Part shown: positions 1 to 8,334 of the stretch, piece by piece
Position numbering within the stretch: the stretch's first letter is position 1
How the letters are laid out: each line of letters starts with the position of its first letter
NCBI RefSeq assembly: GCF_003751085.1
Contig: NZ_RJJY01000001.1
Span: forward strand, 3,534,001-3,598,000
Origin: Micromonospora sp. Llam0
GTDB lineage: Bacteria > Actinomycetota > Actinomycetes > Mycobacteriales > Micromonosporaceae
Length of the DNA stretch: 64,000 bases
Direction of reading: 5' to 3'
Program-made: the position numbers and the translations under genes
The notes under the pieces: generated by a model
Told to the model about the DNA's origin: nothing
Databases searched by the model: none
Seen by the model: the letters and a program-made list of their open reading frames with translations, nothing else

Positions 1-687
1 CACCCAGTAGATACCGCCCCGGCTGGAGCCACCGGCCGAGCCCCGTTCACCCAGCGACGCCGAGACGAACCGGTAGCCGGCACCGAGGATCTCGCCGCCG
101 ACCTGGCCGGCGGCCAGCTGCGGCGCCCGGTACCAGGGGATCACCGCCCGCCAGGCCGAGCACCCGGAGCTGACCACCGAACTGCCCGGGGCCAGCGCCG
201 GACGCAGCGCGCTGTACACGCCGTCCGCCGCCACCACCAGATCGGCCTCGACGACGCCCCGGCCGATGGTCACCGCCGGCCGGTCCGCCGCCGGCCGGTC
301 CACCGCCGGGCGCAGACCCTTGACGGTCACCCCGGTACGGATCTCCGCCTGCTCGCCGAGACCGGCGATCAACGCGTCGTGCAGATCCTCCCGGTGCACC
401 ACCACCGGGGCACGGTCCTCCGGCTGCGGCCGGGGCTGCACCAGCCACTGCCCATCAGGGCGGCGCACCCCGGTGTGCGACACCGGGGTGGCGATCGCCT
501 CCAGCCCGGCGCCGAGGCCCAACGCCCGCAACGCGCGTACACCATTGGGCCAGAGCACCAGGGCGGTGCCGTCGGACCGGACCCGGTCCTCGCGTTCCAG
601 CAGGGTGACCCGCCAACCGGTGCGGGCCAGGGCACCGGCGACCGCCAGACCGCCGATGCCCGCCCCCACCACGACCGCAGTACGCAT
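1..687 (-). CDS. FAD-dependent monooxygenase, C terminus cut off by window edge
   Basis: N-terminal 229 codons of a flavoprotein hydroxylase of the PHBH/UbiH type; the frame is open from the ATG at 687 to base 1. The protein starts with a Rossmann FAD-binding motif (VVVGAGIGGLAVAGAL, residues 5-20), followed by LLEREDRVRSDG, where the Glu would bind the ribose of FAD. The segment LVVAADGVYSALRP is the family's second FAD motif (GD/ADG). Such enzymes use FAD, NAD(P)H and O2 to hydroxylate small aromatics or polyketides; the substrate cannot be read from sequence. It lies 44 bases upstream of lgt on the same strand, with no obvious functional link. The family assignment is firm. Confidence 0.88.
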   Translation of the reverse strand, partial: MRTAVVVGAGIGGLAVAGALARTGWRVTLLEREDRVRSDGTALVLWPNGVRALRALGLGAGLEAIATPVSHTGVRRPDGQWLVQPRPQPEDRAPVVVHREDLHDALIAGLGEQAEIRTGVTVKGLRPAVDRPAADRPAVTIGRGVVEADLVVAADGVYSALRPALAPGSSVVSSGCSAWRAVIPWYRAPQLAAGQVGGEILGAGYRFVSASLGERGSAGGSSRGGIYWV

Positions 688-731
688 CCCGCCCCCTCTC
701 CCCCGGTCGGTCGGCGCCCGCCGACCGGCGG

Positions 732-1919
732 TCAGCTTCCGGTCTTGCCGGTGCCGGCACCGGTCTCGGCGTCGGTCCCGGCGTCGGTCCCGGCGTCGGC
801 GACACCGTCGGCACCGGCGCCGGTGGTGGTGCTGCTGCCAGTGTCGGTCTCGGCGGTGGTCCCGGCCGGCAGCTCACCGGTGCTCTCGTACCGCCGGAAC
901 TGCTCCTCGGTGACCACCCGGTAGCCGGCGGCCAACTCGGCGGAGGGTTTCTTGCCCGAGACATCGATCTGGGACACCCCACCGGTCGGCTCGGCAGTGC
1001 CCGACCCGGTCTCGCCCGACCCGCCGTCGGTCGGCGTCGGCGCGCCGACGGGCGGCAGCGGCCGACCCTCGGCGTCCAACGGCACGAGGAACTGCTGCGG
1101 GCCGCGTACCCGGACGAGATAGACCAGCGCGGCCAGGAAGACCACCGCCGAGGTCCACACGTTCAGCCGGACACCGAGGATCTCATTGGCCTCGTCGGTA
1201 CGCATCATCTCGATCCAGAACCGGCCGGCGGTGTAGCCCGCCACGTACACCGCGAACGCCCGACCGGCACCGAGCTTCCAACGGCGTTCGGCGAGCAGCA
1301 CCAGTGCGGCGACACCGACGTTCCAGACCGCCTCGTACAGGAACGTCGGATGGTAGAGCCCCGGCTCCAACACCGGGTTGCCCTCCGGGTCGCGCAGCGC
1401 CTGACCGGGATTGCTGCGGTCCATCTGGTGCACCTGCAGGCCCCACGGCAACGTGGTCGGGCCGCCGTACAGCTCGTTGTTGAACCAGTTGCCGAACCGG
1501 CCGACGGCCTGGGCGAGCGGCAGGCCGGGGGCGAGCGCGTCGGCGACCACGCTGAGCGGGATGCCCAGCTGTCGGCCGGCCAGCCAGGCGCCGACAGCGC
1601 CACCGGCGACGGCGCCCCAGATACCGAGACCGCCCTGCCAGATGTAGAACGCCTCGATCGGGTTGCCGTTGGCGCCGAAGTACGCCTGCGGTGAGGAGAC
1701 GACGTGATAGAGCCGGGCACCGAGAATACCGAAAGGCACCGCCCAGATGGCGATGTCCAGCACCGCCCACGGCCGGACCCCGCGCTGGCGGAGCCGGTAC
1801 TCGGTGACCGCGCTGGCCACCACGATGCCGAGGACTATGCAGAGCGCGTACGCCCGGATGGGAATCGGACCAAGTTGCCAGACAGCGGTGGCCGGGCTGG
1901 GGATCGCGGCGAGTGTCAC
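732..1919 (-). CDS. lgt: prolipoprotein diacylglyceryl transferase Lgt
   Basis: Transfers diacylglycerol from phosphatidylglycerol to the lipobox Cys of prolipoproteins in the membrane, the first step of lipoprotein maturation. The signature GRFGNWFNNELYGG and the motif HPTFLYEAVWN are present, along with about seven hydrophobic segments. At 395 residues it is longer than the roughly 260-300 of most Lgt proteins. The excess is a C-terminal tail of about 110 residues rich in Gly, Thr, Asp and Pro (around 285-395), which is common in actinobacterial Lgt and probably cytoplasmic and disordered. The start is GTG at 1919. It follows trpA by 72 bases on the same strand, so it may be read from the trp promoter. 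lspA, the next enzyme of the pathway, lies at 61.7-62.3 kb. Confidence 0.95.
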   Translation of the reverse strand: MTLAAIPSPATAVWQLGPIPIRAYALCIVLGIVVASAVTEYRLRQRGVRPWAVLDIAIWAVPFGILGARLYHVVSSPQAYFGANGNPIEAFYIWQGGLGIWGAVAGGAVGAWLAGRQLGIPLSVVADALAPGLPLAQAVGRFGNWFNNELYGGPTTLPWGLQVHQMDRSNPGQALRDPEGNPVLEPGLYHPTFLYEAVWNVGVAALVLLAERRWKLGAGRAFAVYVAGYTAGRFWIEMMRTDEANEILGVRLNVWTSAVVFLAALVYLVRVRGPQQFLVPLDAEGRPLPPVGAPTPTDGGSGETGSGTAEPTGGVSQIDVSGKKPSAELAAGYRVVTEEQFRRYESTGELPAGTTAETDTGSSTTTGAGADGVADAGTDAGTDAETGAGTGKTGS

Positions 1920-1991
1920 GGGTGCACACGCTACCGTCGTGACCCCCGAACCAGGGACCCCCGGTCAGCCAGCGTCAGGCGTGTCGCCGGT

Positions 1992-2792
1992 TCACCTGGT
2001 CACGGCGCCTACGCCAGCGGCGAGTTCGCCGCTGAGCGAACGCAGCGCGGCCAGCCCGGCGGGCAGATCGGCCGCGTCCAGCAGACACCGGATCAACGCG
2101 CTGCCGACGATCACCCCGTCGGCGAACGAACCGACCTCGGCCGCCTGTGCGCCGTTGCCCACCCCGAGGCCGACACCGACCGGCAGGTCGGTGACCCCAC
2201 GCAGCCGACCGACCAGGGTCGGTGCCGCGCCGGAGGACTGCTCGCGGGCCCCGGTGACACCCATCAGCGCGGTGGCGTAGACGAAGCCCCGGCAGTGCCG
2301 CACGGTCATCGCCAGCCGGGCGTCGGTCGACGACGGCGAGACGAGGAAGGTCCGGTCCAGGCCGTACGCGTCCGAGGCGGCCAGCCACTCGTCCGCCTCG
2401 TCCGGAATCAGGTCCGGGGTGATCAGCCCGGTGCCGCCGGCCGCCGCCAGATCGCGGGCGAAGGCGTCAACGCCGTACCGCTCGATCGGGTTCCAGTAGG
2501 TCATGGTGACCACCGGCGCTCCGGTCGCGGCGACCGCCTCGATGATCCGCAGCGCGTCGGCGGTGCGGACCCCACCGGCCAGGGCGATGTCGCTGGCCCG
2601 CTGGATCACCGGGCCGTCCATCACCGGATCGGAGTAGGGCAGCTCGACCTCGATGACGTCGACCCCGGCGTCGACCATCGCCCGCATCGCGACGATGCTG
2701 TCGTCGACGCTGGGAAAACCGGCCGGCATGCAGCCGACCAGCACGGCGCGGCCTTCGGCCCGGGCCTTGTCGAACGCCACCGAGATGCTCAT
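1992..2792 (-). CDS. trpA: tryptophan synthase alpha subunit
   Basis: Cleaves indole-3-glycerol phosphate to indole and glyceraldehyde-3-phosphate and channels indole to TrpB. It is 266 residues long, normal for the family. The two catalytic acids are visible in [16 protein letters not shown] (Glu in IEVELP, Asp in MDGP), and the phosphate-binding end reads VGVGLGVGN and GVIVGSAL. The gene overlaps trpB by four bases, so translation is probably coupled. Cytoplasmic, acts as an alpha2beta2 complex with TrpB. Confidence 0.97.
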   Translation of the reverse strand: MSISVAFDKARAEGRAVLVGCMPAGFPSVDDSIVAMRAMVDAGVDVIEVELPYSDPVMDGPVIQRASDIALAGGVRTADALRIIEAVAATGAPVVTMTYWNPIERYGVDAFARDLAAAGGTGLITPDLIPDEADEWLAASDAYGLDRTFLVSPSSTDARLAMTVRHCRGFVYATALMGVTGAREQSSGAAPTLVGRLRGVTDLPVGVGLGVGNGAQAAEVGSFADGVIVGSALIRCLLDAADLPAGLAALRSLSGELAAGVGAVTR

Positions 2793-4072
2793 CGGTCCTG
2801 CCCGTCGAGTTGGTCCTGCCCGTCGAGGATGCCGAAGTACGCGCCGGCGGTGTGCACGTCCTTGTCGCCGCGGCCGGAGAGGCTGACCACGATGGTCGGC
2901 TCGCGGCCCAGCTCGGCGGTGAGCTCCGGGATGATCCGCAGCGTGCCGGCGAGCGCGTGCGCGCTCTCGATCGCCGGGATGATCCCCTCGGTGCGGCAGA
3001 GCAGCTGGAAGGCCGCCATCGCCTCGGCATCGGTGACCGGCTGGTAGCGGGCCCGGCCGGCGTCGTGCAGCCAGGCGTGCTCCGGCCCGACCGCCGGGTA
3101 GTCCAGCCCGGCCGAGATCGAGTGCGAGTCCATCGTCTGCCCGTCGGCGTCCTGCAGCAGGTAGGTTCGGGCGCCGTGCAGCACCCCGGCGGCACCGCCG
3201 GTGATGCTGGCCGCGTGCCGACCGGTGGCCACCCCGTCACCGCCGGCCTCGAAGCCGTACAGCCGGACCTGGTCGTCGCCGACGAAGGCGTGGAAGATGC
3301 CGATGGCGTTGGAGCCGCCGCCGACGCAGGCGGTGACCGCGTCCGGTAGCCCGCCGAGGCTGTCCAGGCACTGCTGACGGGCCTCGTCACCGATACCGCG
3401 CACGAAGTCGCGGACCATCGCTGGGAACGGGTGCGGCCCGGCGGCGGTGCCGATCAGATAGTGGGTGTGGTCGACGCTGGCCACCCAGTCGCGCAGCGCC
3501 TCGTTGAGCGCGTCCTTGAGGGTGCGCGACCCGGTGGTCACCGGCACCACGGTGGCACCGAGCATCCGCATCCGGGCCACGTTGAGCGCCTGCCGTTCGG
3601 TGTCCACCTCGCCCATGTAGACCACGCACTCGAGGTCCAGCAGGGCGGCGGCGGTGGCGCTGGCCACGCCGTGCTGACCGGCGCCGGTCTCGGCGATGAT
3701 CCGCGGCTTGCCCATCCGCCGGGTCAGCAACGCCTGGCCGAGCACGTTGCGCACCTTGTGCGCGCCGGTGTGGTTGAGGTCCTCCCGTTTGAGCAGCACC
3801 GTCGCACCGACCTGCGCGGACAGCCGCTCGGCCCGGTAGAGCAGCGACGGGGTGCCGGCGTAGTCGCGCAGCAGCCCGTCGAAGTCGGCCCGGAAGCCGT
3901 CGTCGGCCATCGCCTGCCGGTACGCGACGTCCAGCTCGTCGAGGGCTGCGATCAGCGCCTCGGGGACGAACCGTCCGCCGTAGCGGCCGAAGTGGCCGGT
4001 GTCGTCGGGCAGCGCGGCGGGCCGCGCGCCGGTGCCGGACGCGGTGGCACCGGTGGCGTTCGGGGCGCTCAT
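2789..4072 (-). CDS. trpB: tryptophan synthase beta subunit
   Basis: PLP enzyme that joins indole and serine to make tryptophan. It is 427 residues long, with the PLP lysine at K106 in [11 protein letters not shown] and the phosphate-binding loop GGGSNAIG. About 20 extra N-terminal residues rich in Ala, Gly and Thr precede the conserved [13 protein letters not shown]. It overlaps trpA by four bases at its end and trpC by four at its start, forming a tight trpC-trpB-trpA unit. Confidence 0.97.
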   Translation of the reverse strand: MSAPNATGATASGTGARPAALPDDTGHFGRYGGRFVPEALIAALDELDVAYRQAMADDGFRADFDGLLRDYAGTPSLLYRAERLSAQVGATVLLKREDLNHTGAHKVRNVLGQALLTRRMGKPRIIAETGAGQHGVASATAAALLDLECVVYMGEVDTERQALNVARMRMLGATVVPVTTGSRTLKDALNEALRDWVASVDHTHYLIGTAAGPHPFPAMVRDFVRGIGDEARQQCLDSLGGLPDAVTACVGGGSNAIGIFHAFVGDDQVRLYGFEAGGDGVATGRHAASITGGAAGVLHGARTYLLQDADGQTMDSHSISAGLDYPAVGPEHAWLHDAGRARYQPVTDAEAMAAFQLLCRTEGIIPAIESAHALAGTLRIIPELTAELGREPTIVVSLSGRGDKDVHTAGAYFGILDGQDQLDGQDR

Positions 4073-4923
4073 CGGACCGGCCTCGGCGTCGCCGGGTGGT
4101 TGCCGGCGTTGACCAACTCGGCGACCGCGTCCCGAGGGCTCTTCTGGGTCACCAGGCCCTCGCCGACCAGCACGGCGTCGGCACCGGCCGACGCGTACCG
4201 GATCAGGTCGTGCGGCCCGCGCACCCCCGACTCGGCGATCTTGACGACGCTGTTCGGCAGCCCCGGCGCGATCCGCTCGAACACCGACCGGTCCACCTCC
4301 AGGGTGCGCAGGTCACGGGCGTTGACCCCGATGACCTGGGCACCGGCTTCGAGGGCCCGGTCGGCCTCCTCCTCGGTGTGCACCTCGACCAGCGCGGTCA
4401 TGCCCAGCGACTCGATCCGCTCCAGCAGACCGACCAGCACGTTCTGCTCCAGCGCGACCACCATCAGCAGGACCAGGTCGGCGCCGTAGGCGCGGGCCTC
4501 GTGCACCTGGTAGCTGGAGACGATGAAGTCCTTGCGCAGCACCGGCACCTCGACGGCGGCCCGCACGGCGGTGAGGTCATCCAGTGAGCCGCCGAACCAC
4601 CGCTGCTCGGTCAGCACGCTGATGCAGCGGGCACCACCGGCGGCGTACTCCGAGGCCAGGTCGGCCGGGTCCGGGATGTCGGCCAGCGCTCCCTTGGACG
4701 GCGAGGCCCGCTTGACCTCGGCGATCACCCCGACCCCCGGCTTGCGCAGCGCCGCGCAGGCGTCGATCGGTGGTGGCGCGGCGGCGGCGAGCTCACGGAT
4801 CCGGCTCAGCGGGACCAGCCCTTCGCGGCGTTGAACCTCGGCCCGGACGCCGGCGATGATCTCGTCGAGCACTCCGAGCGTCGGCGCCGACGGTCCGGCG
4901 CTGTCCTCCTGGTCAGCAGTCAC
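4069..4923 (-). CDS. trpC: indole-3-glycerol phosphate synthase
   Basis: Converts CdRP to indole-3-glycerol phosphate. It is a TIM barrel with the family motifs [10 protein letters not shown] (catalytic Glu and Lys), [18 protein letters not shown] and [11 protein letters not shown] chose GTG 4923 because a GGGGAG ribosome site lies seven bases upstream. An ATG at 4950 adds nine residues and sits seven bases after a TAGCAT hexamer, so a leaderless start there is also possible. It is first in a trpC-trpB-trpA unit. trpD and trpF are missing from the window; the TrpF step is probably done by the HisA/PriA at 45.8-46.5 kb. Confidence 0.93.
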   Translation of the reverse strand: MTADQEDSAGPSAPTLGVLDEIIAGVRAEVQRREGLVPLSRIRELAAAAPPPIDACAALRKPGVGVIAEVKRASPSKGALADIPDPADLASEYAAGGARCISVLTEQRWFGGSLDDLTAVRAAVEVPVLRKDFIVSSYQVHEARAYGADLVLLMVVALEQNVLVGLLERIESLGMTALVEVHTEEEADRALEAGAQVIGVNARDLRTLEVDRSVFERIAPGLPNSVVKIAESGVRGPHDLIRYASAGADAVLVGEGLVTQKSPRDAVAELVNAGNHPATPRPVR

Positions 4924-5018
4924 CAACGGACTCCCCTCTCCGGGTGTCATGCGCCCGATGCTAGGTGGCGGCGCAGGTGAGCCGGAGTCGGGGGTATGGC
5001 GCGCCTCACCATCTGGGC

Positions 5019-5034
5019 TGGGGCATAATGCCCA
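5019..5034. promoter_or_regulatory. near-perfect palindrome in the trpC upstream region
   Basis: GGGCATAATGCCC (5021-5033) is a perfect palindrome about its central base pair, and the flanking bases nearly extend it to 16 bp. It is the only AT-containing dyad in the roughly 350-base gap between trpC and the divergent gene at 5308. It lies 70-100 bases upstream of either trpC start, a reasonable place for an operator or a -10-like element. No known regulator could be matched. The rest of 4951-5307 holds no convincing gene. Confidence 0.35.
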
Positions 5035-5307
5035 ACTTTTGTGAGAAGGGCGTCACCCACCGTGCCAACGGCCACCCGCGGGCCGGGCCACCCGGGCAGC
5101 ACCGGACCCCATCGACGCTGATCATATCGTGTCGGCCGCGCCGGCTCCGCTGTGGTGCGGATCAACACCGGCGGTACGGGTGCCACCCGCCCCGTTGGGC
5201 GATAGTTGACCTGCGGGTCACCGCCGTGAAACAGCCCCCGGTCAGCATGGGGTTCGGGCAGACTGGTCGGCGGTAGCCGCCGGCCGCGCAACCACCTGGG
5301 GGACGCA

Positions 5308-5703
5308 ATGAGCAGCACGCCACGGGACGCCAACGTCGACCTGATCGCCATCCCCCGGGCCGTGGTCTCGCTGGCCGCCGAGGTCGTGCACACCATGGAA
5401 CGCGCCGTGATCGGCGATCACCGGGTACGTACCGCCAAGGGCAATGCCTGGGAGGCGATCTGCGCTGACCGGGCCCGTGCCCACCAGCGGGACGAGATCC
5501 GCCGGCTGGTGGCCACGCTCACCGCCGCCCGGTCCGTCGAGGTACCCGACACGGCTGATGAAGCAACCGCGACCGCCGCCGCTGAAGCCTCCACCACCGC
5601 TGAAGCCGCCGCCACAGCCGTCACCGGTCGGCGCCCGGGTCGTCCGCGGTCGGGTCCTCGCCCCGGTCCAAAGCGTTCCACGCGTCCAGCGTCGACCGGC
5701 TAG
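5308..5703 (+). CDS. hypothetical protein with Ala/Thr-rich tail
   Basis: Unrecognised 131-residue protein. Residues 1-75 look folded (helical, with AVVSLAAEVVHTMERAV and a basic stretch around RARAHQRDEIRRL). From about 76 on it is low complexity, with Ala/Thr/Glu and then a basic Arg/Pro/Gly end. An ATG with upstream GGGGGA (5300-5305 area) supports the start. Its 3' end runs 83 bases into the 3' end of the convergent membrane-protein gene. Codon usage fits the flanking genes over the first two thirds. It is divergent from trpC; no function can be proposed. Confidence 0.6.
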   Translation: MSSTPRDANVDLIAIPRAVVSLAAEVVHTMERAVIGDHRVRTAKGNAWEAICADRARAHQRDEIRRLVATLTAARSVEVPDTADEATATAAAEASTTAEAAATAVTGRRPGRPRSGPRPGPKRSTRPASTG

Positions 5704-6223
5704 ACCGGTCGCCGCCGGACCCGTCACCACCGGGCCGGCTCCGCTCGTACCGGGCGCCCATCGCCGGCCAGTGTCGGGAACGCAGCGCGGTGACCAGCCC
5801 GCCGGCGACGAGCAGCACCGCACCGATCACCGTCAACGCCGGCCACTGCGGGGCCGACACGGTGCTGTCCGTCGTCGGACCGGCCGGACCGGCGCCAGCG
5901 AGCAGCACCGTCAGCCCGCCGGCCGCCAGCGCCACGCCGAGGGCCGCGAGCAGCGCGCCGACCAGCCGCCGGGCCAGCCCTCGGGTAGCCAGCACCGCGC
6001 CGGTGCCGGCCAGTCCGACCAGGGCGACGGCCGGCAGCCACGGCAGCACGTCGGCACCGGCGCGGGCCACCTCGACGGCCGGCAGCGGCGCCGGACGCCC
6101 GGTCACCTCGACCGCCCAGTCCCGCCCGGCGGCGTACAGCACCAGGCCGGCTCCGGCCAGGCAGGTGACGGCGGCGCCGGCCAGCGCCCGCCCCGGCGCG
6201 GCCGACCGGCCCGGACCGGTCAC
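5621..6223 (-). CDS. Trp-region conserved membrane protein (TIGR02234-like)
   Basis: A 200-residue protein with four hydrophobic segments (about residues 14-32, 58-78, 86-108 and 128-146) and a hydrophilic C-terminal tail rich in Arg, Gly and Asp. Actinobacteria carry a small four-helix membrane protein of this type between trpE and trpC, known as the trp-region conserved membrane protein family; its biochemical role is not established. Its start overlaps the trpE stop by four bases, which indicates co-translation with TrpE. A transport or export role for an indole-pathway metabolite would be a guess. Confidence 0.8.
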   Translation of the reverse strand: MTGPGRSAAPGRALAGAAVTCLAGAGLVLYAAGRDWAVEVTGRPAPLPAVEVARAGADVLPWLPAVALVGLAGTGAVLATRGLARRLVGALLAALGVALAAGGLTVLLAGAGPAGPTTDSTVSAPQWPALTVIGAVLLVAGGLVTALRSRHWPAMGARYERSRPGGDGSGGDRSSRSTLDAWNALDRGEDPTADDPGADR

Positions 6224-7779
6224 CGGGCCGGACGCAGCGTCTCGGCGGCGGCGATCGCGACCAGCACCGCCGCCGCCTTGCTCTGCGTCTCCCGTTCCTC
6301 GGCGGCCGGATCCGAGTCCGCCACGATCCCCGCGCCGGCCTGCACGTAGGCCCGGCCCCGGCGGATCAGCGCGGTCCGGATCGCGATCGCCATGTCCAGG
6401 TCACCGCCGAACCCGAAGTAGCCGACGGTGCCGCCGTACAGACCACGGCGGGTCGGCTCCAGCTCCTCGATGATCTCCATCGCCCGGACCTTCGGCGCGC
6501 CCGACAGGGTGCCGGCCGGGAAGGTGGCCGCCAGCGCGTCGAACGCGGTCCGGTCCTCGCGCAGCTCGCCCACCACCGTCGACACGATGTGCATCACGTG
6601 GCTGTACCGCTCGACGGTGGCGAACTCGGGCACCTCGACGGTGCCCGGCCGGCAGACCCGGCCGAGGTCGTTGCGGCCCAGGTCGACCAGCATCACATGC
6701 TCGGCCCGTTCCTTCGGGTCGTTGAGCAGCTCGGTGGCGAGGGCGGCGTCGGCCTGCGGGGTGGCCCCCCGCCGCCGGGTGCCGGCGATCGGGTGCAGCA
6801 TCGCCCGCCGGGTGCCGCCGGCGGTGACGGTGACCTTGAGGTGCGCCTCCGGTGACGAACCCACCACGTCGAAGTCGTCGAACCGCAGCAGGTACATGTA
6901 CGGGCTGGGGTTGGTCGCCCGCAGCACCCGGTAGACGTCCAGCGGGTCGGCGGTGGTGTCCCGCTCGAACCGCTGGGCCAGCACGATCTGGAAACACTCA
7001 CCGGCCCGGATCGCCTCCTTGGCCTCCTCGACCGCCTTGGGGTACGCGCCCGCTGCGGTCCGGCTACGGGCCGCCGGCCCGGGCGCGGCAGGCGCATCCA
7101 TCGTCGACACCATCGGTGGGTTGGGCCGGGACAGGGCGGTCGTCATCGCGTCGAGCCGGCCGATCGCGTGGTGGTAGGCGGCCGCCGCGGTGACCGGGTC
7201 GGCCGCCGCCGGTAGGACCGCGTTGGCGACCAGGATCGCCGTACCGTCGAAGTGGTCGAGCACCACCAGGTCGGTGGCGAGCAACAACCCGAACTCGGGT
7301 AGCCCGAGATCGTCCTCGGTGTGCTCGGGGATCCGCTCCAACCGGCGGACGAAGTCGTAGCTGAGGTAGCCGACCAGGCCGCTGGTCAGCGGAGGCAGGC
7401 CGCCTCCGACGGGGTCGGAGTCCGGGGCCGGCCCGGTCAACGCGGCGACGGTCGCCCGCAGCACCTCGACCGGGTCGCCTCCGGTGGGCACCCCGTCGGG
7501 CGGGTCACCGAGCCAGCGCGCACCGCCACCGGACTCGGTCAGCGTCGCCGCGCTGCGTACCCCGATGAACGAGTAGCGCGACCAGGCGGTGCCGGCCGAC
7601 CCGGCGCCCTGTTCGGCGGACTCCAGCAGGAAGGTGCCGGGTCCGCCGGCGAGCTTGCGGTACACCCCGACCGGGGTCTCGCCGTCGGCCAGCAGCCGCC
7701 GGGTCACCGGCACCACCCGACGCTGCCGGGCCAGGGTCTGAAAGGTCGGCTCGTCCGGGCTGACCGTACCGGTGATCAT
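6220..7779 (-). CDS. trpE: anthranilate synthase component I
   Basis: Makes anthranilate from chorismate with ammonia supplied by a TrpG subunit, which is not in this window. It is 519 residues long, the usual size. The chorismate-binding core is clear: [34 protein letters not shown] and [12 protein letters not shown]. The N-terminal region carries the LLESAEQG element associated with tryptophan feedback binding. It starts at ATG 7779 overlapping the hisI stop and ends overlapping the membrane-protein start, so hisI-trpE-membrane protein form one unit. Confidence 0.96.
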   Translation of the reverse strand: MITGTVSPDEPTFQTLARQRRVVPVTRRLLADGETPVGVYRKLAGGPGTFLLESAEQGAGSAGTAWSRYSFIGVRSAATLTESGGGARWLGDPPDGVPTGGDPVEVLRATVAALTGPAPDSDPVGGGLPPLTSGLVGYLSYDFVRRLERIPEHTEDDLGLPEFGLLLATDLVVLDHFDGTAILVANAVLPAAADPVTAAAAYHHAIGRLDAMTTALSRPNPPMVSTMDAPAAPGPAARSRTAAGAYPKAVEEAKEAIRAGECFQIVLAQRFERDTTADPLDVYRVLRATNPSPYMYLLRFDDFDVVGSSPEAHLKVTVTAGGTRRAMLHPIAGTRRRGATPQADAALATELLNDPKERAEHVMLVDLGRNDLGRVCRPGTVEVPEFATVERYSHVMHIVSTVVGELREDRTAFDALAATFPAGTLSGAPKVRAMEIIEELEPTRRGLYGGTVGYFGFGGDLDMAIAIRTALIRRGRAYVQAGAGIVADSDPAAEERETQSKAAAVLVAIAAAETLRPAR

Positions 7780-8222
7780 TGAAACTCCTCGGAGTCGGCG
7801 ATGGTGCCGGTCACCGGCAGCTCGTCGAAGAAGCAGTTACCGGCCCCGGTGTGGCAGGCGGCACCGACCTGCTCGACCGTAACCAGTACCGCGTCGCCGT
7901 CGCAGTCCAGCCGCACCGACCGCACGTACTGGTGATGCCCGGAGGTGGCGCCCTTGACCCAGTATTCCTGCCGGCTGCGCGACCAGTAGGTGGCCCGGCC
8001 GGTGGTGAGGGTACGGTGCAGCGCCTCGTCGTCCATCCACGCCATCATCAGCACCTCGCCGCTGCCGTGCCGCTGCACGACGGCGGCGACCAGGCCGTCG
8101 GCGGTGCGGCGCAGCCGGGCGGCGATCGCCGGGTCGAGGGCGGACGCACGCGCGGGGTCGCCGTCGGCGCGCCGCCCCCGGGTGGTCGCGGGGTCGGCGG
8201 GCGGTTCATCTGGTACGGGCAC
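7776..8222 (-). CDS. hisI: phosphoribosyl-AMP cyclohydrolase
   Basis: Opens the adenine ring of phosphoribosyl-AMP in histidine synthesis. It has the zinc and substrate motifs [22 protein letters not shown] and [12 protein letters not shown] placed the start at GTG 8222, giving 148 residues, because the frame above it (to 8390) would run into the 3' end of the preceding gene and encodes only Arg-rich non-conserved sequence. The enzyme is at a distance from the main his operon (45-51 kb) and is instead coupled to trpE by a four-base overlap, an arrangement I know from related actinobacteria. Confidence 0.93.
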   Translation of the reverse strand: MPVPDEPPADPATTRGRRADGDPARASALDPAIAARLRRTADGLVAAVVQRHGSGEVLMMAWMDDEALHRTLTTGRATYWSRSRQEYWVKGATSGHHQYVRSVRLDCDGDAVLVTVEQVGAACHTGAGNCFFDELPVTGTIADSEEFQ

Positions 8223-8334
8223 AGTGACCGATTGTTCCGTACGGCCGAACTGGGATGCGGCGGCCTCCGGCGTTCTCAGCGTCCGGCGGTGTGACCGCAC
8301 CCGCAGGGTCCGCCGGGAAGCTCCCCGCGTCTGC

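Noticed and set aside
266..924. Open plus-strand frames opposite the monooxygenase and lgt genes
   Set aside because: They are rich in Arg, Pro and Ser with no conserved pattern and mirror the GC bias of the minus-strand genes; high-GC DNA keeps antisense frames open.
3431..4489. A 352-codon plus-strand frame opposite trpB and trpC
   Set aside because: Antisense shadow; the trp genes on the other strand are unambiguous and this frame has only low-complexity Gly/Val/Arg/His sequence.
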